Of a DNA stretch of 62,262 nt, positions 56,300 through 62,262 are shown in pieces (within the stretch, counting starts at the first letter, position 1; the number at the start of each line of letters is the position of its first letter). This DNA is from Bacillota bacterium (GTDB lineage: Bacteria; Bacillota; Clostridia; Christensenellales; UMGS416): positions 1 to 62,262 of the forward strand of contig JAEYRA010000148.1 of assembly GCA_023409755.1 (NCBI GenBank), in the 5' to 3' direction. Under the pieces are notes generated by a model, which worked only from the letters and a program-made list of their open reading frames with translations, did no database searches and was not told the DNA's origin. Made by a program: the position numbers and the translations under genes.

Positions 56300-57772
56300 A
56301 TGCACAAGCAGAATGTGAAAGGTTTTTTTGGCAACAAAAAGGTCAGATATGGCGGCTATGCGACGCTCATCACCCTCTTAGGCATCGCACTGGTTGTGCT
56401 CTTCAACATTGGTCTGAGCACGCTGGAGGAGAACTTCGACCTGAAGATAGACACCTCTCAAAGCCAGAAGTATACGTTGACTGATCAGACCAAGAAAATT
56501 CTCAACAAGCTCGACCAGGACATCTACATCTACACCGTGTTTCCCACCGGCAATGAAGATGAGAACACCGTCGAGCTGCTCAAGAAGTACAAGGGTGTCT
56601 CCGGCCACATCGTGGTGGAGAATAAAGATCCCGACCTCAACCCCGGGTTCCTCCAACAGTACACCTCCACGGGGGAGAGCATAGGCAGCGGTTCGGTCAT
56701 CGTTTCCAACAAGGATGGCAAGACCTTCCGTGTGTTGGATTCCTATGACCTCTATCAGACTTCCACCGACTCCACCACAGGGAGCACCACCGTCACACAG
56801 TTTAAGGCGGAGAGCTCTCTTACCTCGGCCATCAACTACATCGTGACGGGCTACATGCCCACGGCGTGGCTGGTGCAGGGTCATGGCGAGCCTTCTCTGA
56901 GTGAGATTTCCACCATTACCACCGCCATGGGCAACGAAAACTACAACGTGGAGACGGTCAACATCGCCCAGACCCCGGACAAGATCAAAGCGGGCGACAT
57001 CATCATGATCATCAACCCCACCACCGACTTCTCCGAGGAGGAGCGCGCGGTGCTCAAACCCCTGATGGAGAAGGGCGGGCGGTTCATCTTCCTGCTTGAC
57101 CCCACGACGATGGGCGCCAAGACGCTGACCAACCTGGAGGCTCTGCTGAAGCTCTACAACATTGAGCTCAAGCGCGGCATTGTGGTGGAGGGTGCAGCTC
57201 GATACATGATCTCCAACATGCCGGTGTACCTGTCTCCCAGCATTGAGAGCCACACCATCACCAACGCTCTGCGCACCACCAACATCCCGATCATCATTCC
57301 GCTGGGCGGCGCATTGAAATTGCCTGACGAGGCACCGGAATCGACCACCACGATCACCCCCTTGCTGCAGACCTCCGACTCCTCCTACCTGAAGGCCGTC
57401 GACAGCGACACCAGTGAGAAGGCGGAGGGTGATGAAGTAGGTCCCTTTGTGGTGGCTGCCGCGGTGGAGAACACCAACAGCAGCAACACCGACGAGAACG
57501 CTCGCATCTTCATCGCGTACAACACGACGTTTGTTACCGATACCAAAATCGGGAACTACTCGTCCAACCAGGACTTCTTCCTGAACGCGGCTGGATGGAT
57601 GCGCAGTAGCGAGGACAGCATCTACATTCGTGCCAAGTCGCTGAGCAACCCGGTTCTGGTCTTTAGAAGCCAGGCCCAGCTGCTGTCGGTTCTAGTCATC
57701 TCCGTGCTGCTGGTTCCGGTGCTCATGCTGGTCGCGGGTATCATGATTTATCTGCGGCGCAAGCACTTGTAA
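56300..57772 (+). CDS. GldG-like auxiliary membrane protein
   Basis: A 490-residue protein with an N-terminal membrane helix (YATLITLLGIALVVLFNIGL), a large extracytoplasmic domain and a C-terminal membrane helix (LVISVLLVPVLMLVAGIMIY). The domain has the ABC_transp_aux/GldG pattern: DQTKKILNKLDQDIYIYTVF near the start, YMPTAWLVQGHGEPSLSE, and GGRFIFLLDPTTMGAKT. It is partner of the permease. ATG 56300 has GAGGTG 8 nt upstream; ATG 56279 (overlapping the permease) is the alternative. Confidence 0.85.
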   Translation: MHKQNVKGFFGNKKVRYGGYATLITLLGIALVVLFNIGLSTLEENFDLKIDTSQSQKYTLTDQTKKILNKLDQDIYIYTVFPTGNEDENTVELLKKYKGVSGHIVVENKDPDLNPGFLQQYTSTGESIGSGSVIVSNKDGKTFRVLDSYDLYQTSTDSTTGSTTVTQFKAESSLTSAINYIVTGYMPTAWLVQGHGEPSLSEISTITTAMGNENYNVETVNIAQTPDKIKAGDIIMIINPTTDFSEEERAVLKPLMEKGGRFIFLLDPTTMGAKTLTNLEALLKLYNIELKRGIVVEGAARYMISNMPVYLSPSIESHTITNALRTTNIPIIIPLGGALKLPDEAPESTTTITPLLQTSDSSYLKAVDSDTSEKAEGDEVGPFVVAAAVENTNSSNTDENARIFIAYNTTFVTDTKIGNYSSNQDFFLNAAGWMRSSEDSIYIRAKSLSNPVLVFRSQAQLLSVLVISVLLVPVLMLVAGIMIYLRRKHL

Positions 57773-57794
57773 GCGAAGGGACGGTTGTGCCAAG

Positions 57795-59222
57795 ATGAAA
57801 ATGAAACGCAATCTCATCATACTGGCGGTGGTGCTGGTGCTGGCCGTTGGGCTGGTCATCGGCGCCCCATACCTCAAGCCTGCTGCTGAGCCCACGCCCA
57901 CCGCGACGGTTGAGACGGAGTATCTGACCCAGTATGCCGGTGTGGACGTGAAACAGGTGCAGCTGCACAACGCCACCGGTGATCTGACGCTGGAGTACAA
58001 TGCCGACGCCGACACGGTCTCCCTGAAGGGGGATGCTGCCCCCCTGGACCAGACCTCTTCTATCAACGTGCTCAGCAACCTGGCCACCGTGTCGGTGGAG
58101 CGCGTCATTGAAGAGGACCCCACGGATCTGGAGCAGTACGGGCTGAAGTCCCCGCAGGCTACGGCGACCGTCGTCTTCAATGACGGAACCACCGCCACCT
58201 ACCTGCTGGGCAAGGCCGCCGTCACCAGCAGCACCTACTACCTCATGAAAGAGGGCGACAAGCGGGTTGTGACCGTGTGGACAAGCGTGGCCACGGCCAT
58301 GACGACCACCCGGGATTCCCTGCTGGCAAAGGCGAGCATCGGGTTAGCCCAAACCGACATCCACACCGTGACGGTACGCCGGAACGGCCAGGATTCCTAT
58401 TCCTTCACCGATCAGGACGAGTTGGGCGATGTGGGCACCTTTGCGTGGGTCATCACCTATCCCTGGAAGCGCAGCGCAGACGTGGACAAGCTGGCGGAGA
58501 TCACCGAGGGCATTGCCGGAATGGCGGTGAATGAGGTGGTCAAAGGCAACCCCACCCAGGCGGATCTGGCTTCCTATGGCCTGGACAACCCCAAGGCGGA
58601 AGTCATTGCCGAAGGGGCGGGTAAGACCGTTGATCTGCTCATCGGCGGTGAGATGGATAGCCTGTATCACTATGTAAAGTTTGCTGACGACAGCAAGGTG
58701 TACTCCATGGCCAAGACGTCACTGGCGTTCATCGACTTCGAACCCTACACGCTGACGGACGACATGATCCTGCTTGTGAACATTTCCAAGGTCAGCGGCC
58801 TGAAGGTCGATTGCCTGGGGGTGAGCGGGGAGATCGGCATCAAGCAGGTGCAAGTGCTGGACAGCAAGGGCAACCCCAAGCAGAATGCCAACGGCGCTGA
58901 CATCTACACCGAGGAGTTCACGATGGACGGCAAGGCGCTGGATGAGGACATCGGGCGGACCTATTATAGGACGGCCATCGGCATCACGACCCACAGCTAC
59001 ATTGAGGAAGGCTGGAAGCCGACTGGTGCTTCGGTTGGGACGATCTCGTTCACCCGCACCAGCAAGCCTCAGACCGTGACGCTCAAGGTCTATGCCTACG
59101 ACCAGGACTTCTACGCCGTGACGCTGGACGACGAGGATTATTTCCGTGTCACCACTGAGCGGATTCAGGCCGTGGCGGATAATCTACAGAAGCTCAAGGA
59201 CGGTACGTTGGAGGCTGACTGA
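57795..59222 (+). CDS. DUF4340 domain protein of the Gld-like system
   Basis: A 475-residue membrane-anchored protein: N-terminal helix NLIILAVVLVLAVGLVIGAPY, then a long extracytoplasmic part with repeated DUF4340-type units (EEDPTDLEQYGLKSPQATATVVF, TYLLGKAAVTSSTYYL, and PTQADLASYGLDNPKAEVIA, VDLLIGGEM). DUF4340 proteins commonly follow GldG-like genes. The function is unknown. It closes the operon before a terminator. Confidence 0.85.
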   Translation: MKMKRNLIILAVVLVLAVGLVIGAPYLKPAAEPTPTATVETEYLTQYAGVDVKQVQLHNATGDLTLEYNADADTVSLKGDAAPLDQTSSINVLSNLATVSVERVIEEDPTDLEQYGLKSPQATATVVFNDGTTATYLLGKAAVTSSTYYLMKEGDKRVVTVWTSVATAMTTTRDSLLAKASIGLAQTDIHTVTVRRNGQDSYSFTDQDELGDVGTFAWVITYPWKRSADVDKLAEITEGIAGMAVNEVVKGNPTQADLASYGLDNPKAEVIAEGAGKTVDLLIGGEMDSLYHYVKFADDSKVYSMAKTSLAFIDFEPYTLTDDMILLVNISKVSGLKVDCLGVSGEIGIKQVQVLDSKGNPKQNANGADIYTEEFTMDGKALDEDIGRTYYRTAIGITTHSYIEEGWKPTGASVGTISFTRTSKPQTVTLKVYAYDQDFYAVTLDDEDYFRVTTERIQAVADNLQKLKDGTLEAD

Positions 59223-59240
59223 GCAAACTACAAATACGGA

Positions 59241-59268
59241 GCGGGTCCGCCAAGGCGGCCCCGCTTTT
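59241..59268 (+). terminator. Intrinsic terminator after the Gld-like operon
   Basis: GCGGG and CCGCC pair with GGCGG and CCCGC across a one-base mismatch, with a 2-nt apical AA, followed by TTTT. Confidence 0.85.
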
Positions 59269-59349
59269 GCCATTCGGGCCCGCGCTGTTCAAGGCGGCCT
59301 TGTCTATGTTATAATATACAGTACGATTTTATTGCAGAGGGTGGTTGGG

Positions 59350-60204
59350 GTGAAACCAATACAGTTGGTCGCAGACAGTACCTGTGATCTGTCCCCAGAG
59401 TTGATCGAGCGCTATCATATTTCCATCGTACCGCTTTATGTTACCATGGGGGACGAAAGCCATAAGGACGACGACCGGTTGAGCAAGCAGGCGATGTTTG
59501 ACTACACCGCCCGTACCAAACAGACACCCAAGACGGCCGCCGCCACCATCGATGACTATCTCCAGGAGTTCCGCCGGCATGTGGACGCCGGGCGGGACGT
59601 CGTGTATGTGGGTCTCTCCTCCAAGATGTCTTCCACTGTCTCCAACGCGGTCATCGCCGCAAGCGAGCTGCCGGAAGGCGCGGTGGAGGTTGTTGACTCC
59701 GAGAACCTCTCCACGGGCATTGGCCTGCTGGTGCTGCTGGCAGCACGGCTGGCGGAGCAGGGGCGAAGCGCTGCGGAGATCGCCGCCACGCTGCGCTCTG
59801 GCGCGGGGCGGGTGCGCGCAAGCTTCGTCATTGATACACTGATGTACCTGTATCGTGGCGGACGCTGTACCGCGGTGCAGGCCTTCGGCGCCAACGCACT
59901 GAACCTGAAGCCCGAGATTGTGGTGACCGACGGGCAAATGCACCCCGACCGTAAATACCGCGGCAACATCGTACGCTGCGCGCAGAAGTACGCCGAAGAC
60001 GTACTGAACGCCGCAGTGCGGCCCGACCCAACCTGTGTGTTCATCACCTATTCACCCAGTGACCCGGCGTTGGTGGAAGCCGTGCGTCAGGTGGTGGAGG
60101 CACGGGGCATCTTTCAGGAGATTCATTTGACCGACGCGGGCAGCGTGGTCACCAGCCACTGCGGCCCGAACACCATCGGCGTGCTGTACATGGAGCAAGA
60201 GTAA
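59350..60204 (+). CDS. DegV family fatty-acid-binding protein 2
   Basis: A 284-residue DegV/FakB-like protein: IQLVADSTCDLSPELI, ISIVPLYVTMGDE, VYVGLSSKMSSTVSN, VVDSENLSTGIGLL and YLYRGGRCTAVQAFGANALNLKPEI. It is distinct from DegV 1 at 45628-46482, so the organism has at least two fatty-acid carriers. The start is GTG at 59350, with AGAGGGTGG 6-9 nt upstream. A consensus -10 TATAAT lies at about 59311. Confidence 0.85.
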   Translation: MKPIQLVADSTCDLSPELIERYHISIVPLYVTMGDESHKDDDRLSKQAMFDYTARTKQTPKTAAATIDDYLQEFRRHVDAGRDVVYVGLSSKMSSTVSNAVIAASELPEGAVEVVDSENLSTGIGLLVLLAARLAEQGRSAAEIAATLRSGAGRVRASFVIDTLMYLYRGGRCTAVQAFGANALNLKPEIVVTDGQMHPDRKYRGNIVRCAQKYAEDVLNAAVRPDPTCVFITYSPSDPALVEAVRQVVEARGIFQEIHLTDAGSVVTSHCGPNTIGVLYMEQE

Positions 60205-60214
60205 GGGGGACAAC

Positions 60215-61339
60215 ATGAATTACCGTAAGTTTGGCAACACCGGGTTTGACATTTCCGTTCTGGGGTTCGGGGCCATGCGCCTGCCGCAGAAGGAAGGTAA
60301 CGGTGAGCAGGTCTTTGACTATGACGAGAGCATGCGCATCATCCACCGCGCCTTCGAGCTGGGTGTCAACTACATCGACACCGCTCCTTACTACTGCAAC
60401 AAAGAGAGCGAGATTATAGTCGGCAAGGCGCTGAAGGGTTGGCGCGATCGAGTGAAGGTTTCCACCAAGTGCCCGCTGGATGACTGCGACACCCCGGAGA
60501 AGGTCCGTGCCATGCTGGAGCTGTCCTTGAAGAAGCTGGACGTCGACACCATCGACTTCTACCATTGCTGGGGCATTGGATGGGAGGCTTACGAGAACAC
60601 CATCCGCGGCGCCGTGCTGGAAGAACTCCAGAAGGCCAAGGCCGAAGGGCTGATCCAGCACCTGTCCTTCTCCTTCCACGATGTGCCCGAGAGCATGATC
60701 AAGCTCGTCGACACCGGCTGCTTTGAGTCTGTGCTCTGCCAGTACAACCTGCTGGACCGCTCCAACGAGCAGGCGCTGGCCCACGCCACGGCCAATGGCC
60801 TGGGCACCGTCGTGATGGGCCCGGTGGGCGGCGGGCGCCTCGGCGCGCCTTCGCCGGTCATCCAGTCCATGCTGCCGGGCGGCACCCGCAGCAGTGCGGA
60901 GACCGCGCTGCGCTATGTCCTCTCCAACCCCAACGTGTGCTGCGCCCTCTCGGGCATGGGCACCCTTGCCATGGTGGAGGAAAACTGTGAAGTCGCCTCC
61001 CGTCCGTCCACGCTGACCGAAGCCGAGAAGGCCCAGGTGCTGGCCTCGATGGAGGAGAAGAAGAAGCTGGCCGAGCTCTATTGCACCGGCTGCGGCTACT
61101 GCATGCCCTGCCCCCAGGGGGTGGATATCCCGAAGAACTTTGAGATCATGAACCTGTACCGGGTGTATGGCCTGACCGAGGCCGCCCGTGGGCAGTATGG
61201 CAACCTGGGCAAGGGTTGGGCGGCCAAGAGCCTGCCGGCCAGTGCCTGTGTGGAGTGCGGCCTGTGCGAGGAGAAGTGCCCCCAGCACATCGAGATCCGC
61301 CGGAACCTCAAGGAAACCCACGAGGCACTGGCGCGCTGA
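60215..61339 (+). CDS. Aldo/keto reductase with C-terminal 4Fe-4S ferredoxin domain
   Basis: A 374-residue protein. The N-terminal AKR barrel has FGNTGFDISVLGFGAMRLP, DTAPYYCNKESE (catalytic Tyr region) and DFYHCWGI (active-site His). The C-terminal domain has two cluster motifs, CTGCGYCMPCPQGVDIP and CVECGLCEEKCPQHIEI, giving two 4Fe-4S clusters. Such fusions are common in anaerobes and may take electrons from ferredoxin; substrates are unknown. larE begins within its stop codon (TGATG), so the genes are coupled. Confidence 0.9.
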   Translation: MNYRKFGNTGFDISVLGFGAMRLPQKEGNGEQVFDYDESMRIIHRAFELGVNYIDTAPYYCNKESEIIVGKALKGWRDRVKVSTKCPLDDCDTPEKVRAMLELSLKKLDVDTIDFYHCWGIGWEAYENTIRGAVLEELQKAKAEGLIQHLSFSFHDVPESMIKLVDTGCFESVLCQYNLLDRSNEQALAHATANGLGTVVMGPVGGGRLGAPSPVIQSMLPGGTRSSAETALRYVLSNPNVCCALSGMGTLAMVEENCEVASRPSTLTEAEKAQVLASMEEKKKLAELYCTGCGYCMPCPQGVDIPKNFEIMNLYRVYGLTEAARGQYGNLGKGWAAKSLPASACVECGLCEEKCPQHIEIRRNLKETHEALAR

Positions 61340-62163
61340 TGGGGAACTGGAAGGTATTTGAGGACGACATCCGCGGGTTGGGGAGGGTGGCAATCGCCTT
61401 CTCCGGCGGGGTGGACAGCGCGCTGCTGGTACGCCTCTGCGCCGACTTGTTGGGCCCAGCCAATGTGCTGGCGCTGACGGCGGTGACCCAGCTGCAGGCC
61501 CGGCGGGAGCTCGGGGAGGCCCGCGACATCGCGGCGCTCGCCGGTGTGCGGCTGGTGGAGGTCGAACTCGACGCCCTGGCCGTGCCCGAGGTGCGTGCCA
61601 ACCCAATCGACCGCTGCTACCACTGCAAGCGGAATATCTTTACGACGCTCCTCGCCTACGCCCGACAGGAGGGGTTTGAAGCCCTGCTGGACGGCACCAA
61701 TGCCTCTGACCGGGGGGACTACCGGCCGGGGCACCGGGCTGTGAAGGAACTGGGGGTGTTGAGCCCCTTTGACCGGGCCGACATCACCAAGGCCGAGATC
61801 CGGGAGAAGTCCCAGTCCCTGGGCCTGCCCAACTGGAACGCACCGGCGGCGGCCTGCCTTGCCTCCCGCGTGCCCTATGGCACCGCACTCGATGAGGAGA
61901 CCCTCCGCCGGGTGGAGCGGGCCGAGGAAGCCCTGCTGTCCCGGGGGTTCCGGGGCTGCCGGGTGCGGGTGCACGGCCCTGTTGCCCGCATCGAGACACC
62001 GGCCGATGACATTGCAAGGCTGGCAGCACCCGATGTGCGTGAGGGACTGACCAATGAACTCAAGGCCTTAGGGTTTGACTTTGTAGCGCTGGATTTAACC
62101 GGTTACCGCATGGGCAGCCTGAACAGCACCATAGAAAAGGAAGAGAAACGTGCAGAGCGATAA
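61339..62163 (+). CDS. larE: ATP-dependent sacrificial sulfur transferase LarE
   Basis: A 274-residue PP-loop enzyme that builds the nickel-pincer nucleotide cofactor of lactate racemase by donating sulfur. The PP-loop is AIAFSGGVDSALLVRL near the N-terminus; CYHCKRNIF and LLDGTNASDRGDYRPG follow; PAAACLASRVPYG carries the Cys used as sulfur source in LarE-type enzymes. larB starts inside its 3' end. The start ATG overlaps the upstream stop. Confidence 0.92.
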   Translation: MGNWKVFEDDIRGLGRVAIAFSGGVDSALLVRLCADLLGPANVLALTAVTQLQARRELGEARDIAALAGVRLVEVELDALAVPEVRANPIDRCYHCKRNIFTTLLAYARQEGFEALLDGTNASDRGDYRPGHRAVKELGVLSPFDRADITKAEIREKSQSLGLPNWNAPAAACLASRVPYGTALDEETLRRVERAEEALLSRGFRGCRVRVHGPVARIETPADDIARLAAPDVREGLTNELKALGFDFVALDLTGYRMGSLNSTIEKEEKRAER

Positions 62164-62262
62164 CATCAAAGCATTGCTGGAGGGGGTCAAGGACGGCTCC
62201 GTCGCCATCGAGCAGGCGATGGAGAAGCTGTCCGGTCTGCCCTTTGAAGACTTGGGCTATGC
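62150..62262 (+). CDS. larB: LarB, N-terminal part (runs off the window)
   Basis: The first 37 residues of LarB (PurE/NCAIR-mutase-related), the carboxylase/hydrolase of nickel-pincer cofactor synthesis. The start is GTG at 62150, overlapping larE by 14 nt, with AAGGAAGAG just before. The translation ALLEGVKDGSVAIEQAMEKL followed by LPFEDLGYA is the conserved LarB beginning. The rest of the gene lies outside the window. Confidence 0.85.
   Translation, partial: MQSDNIKALLEGVKDGSVAIEQAMEKLSGLPFEDLGY

Noticed and set aside
54624..59222. Gliding motility apparatus
   Set aside because: The Gld-like ABC set is widespread in non-gliding Firmicutes; no other gliding gene is present, so only the transporter family is claimed.
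1..62262. CRISPR arrays, tRNA/rRNA genes, prophage or intact IS elements
   Set aside because: No regularly spaced repeats, no cloverleaf with conserved T-loop bases, and no transposase, integrase or phage structural gene was recognised on either strand.

Overview
The window is a gene-dense, GC-rich stretch of bacterial chromosome. The best match is a Clostridia-type (Oscillospiraceae/Ruminococcaceae-like) anaerobe. Reasons: archaeal-type ProRS behind a T-box leader, a BofC-like protein, HemZ, CggR heading glycolytic genes, DUF1836 and DegV proteins, oxygen-labile radical SAM and 4Fe-4S enzymes, and sigma-A promoters close to TTGACA-17-TATAAT. No rRNA, tRNA, CRISPR array, phage or intact insertion sequence was seen.

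Layout. 1-6.2 kb: end of a WG-repeat protein, a PstS-like lipoprotein, a frameshifted GNAT acetyltransferase, T-box-proS, an unknown small protein, a PflA-like radical SAM protein and YebC. 6.2-10.4 kb: DUF3842 and an ECF nickel/cobalt transporter (CbiM-N fusion, CbiQ, CbiO), then a BofC-like protein. 10.4-15.1 kb: ribulokinase, a PhnP-like hydrolase, and an ABC-F protein behind a structured leader. 15.1-22.9 kb: recJ-apt-rel-dtd-MBL-hemZ, closely packed. 22.9-27.8 kb: cggR-pgk-tpiA-gpmI (no gap gene). 28.1-39.1 kb: an eleven-gene minus-strand catabolic cluster. 39.4-43.0 kb: a divergent MFS transporter and GH38-like glycosidase. 43.4-50.9 kb: pta, ispE, degV, DUF1836, smpB, trpB2 and an unknown Cys-cluster protein. 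51-53.7 kb: phospholipase-C-like protein and an ABC exporter. 53.8-54.5 kb: queT behind a long leader. 54.6-59.2 kb: a Gld-like ABC system. 59.3 kb to the end: degV, a ferredoxin-fused aldo/keto reductase, larE and the start of larB.

The two observations I rate most interesting are these. (1) At least six copies of a roughly 240-nt interspersed element (A-F) sit only between genes. Each has four stem-loops in the same order. The third stem has a near-constant 13-nt loop (GCGACATGTGCGG-like) on a stem whose sequence differs between copies yet stays paired, which points to a selected RNA or hairpin structure. I do not recognise the class. (2) The minus-strand cluster holds two SDR-PLP lyase-RidA modules, two extra SDRs (one without catalytic residues), an extra RidA, an N-acyl-D-amino-acid deacylase homologue, a beta-propeller lactonase and a ROK repressor. 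The parts fit a non-phosphorylating oxidative route for N-acyl-amino-sugars: oxidise to lactone, open lactone, deacylate, eliminate ammonia, and hydrolyse the enamine/imine with RidA. In one module the SDR and lyase are one uninterrupted reading frame, with the lyase's own ribosome binding site still present.

Nickel also links two ends of the window: an ECF Ni/Co importer at 6.8-9.7 kb and larE-larB, which build the nickel-pincer cofactor of lactate racemase, at the right edge.
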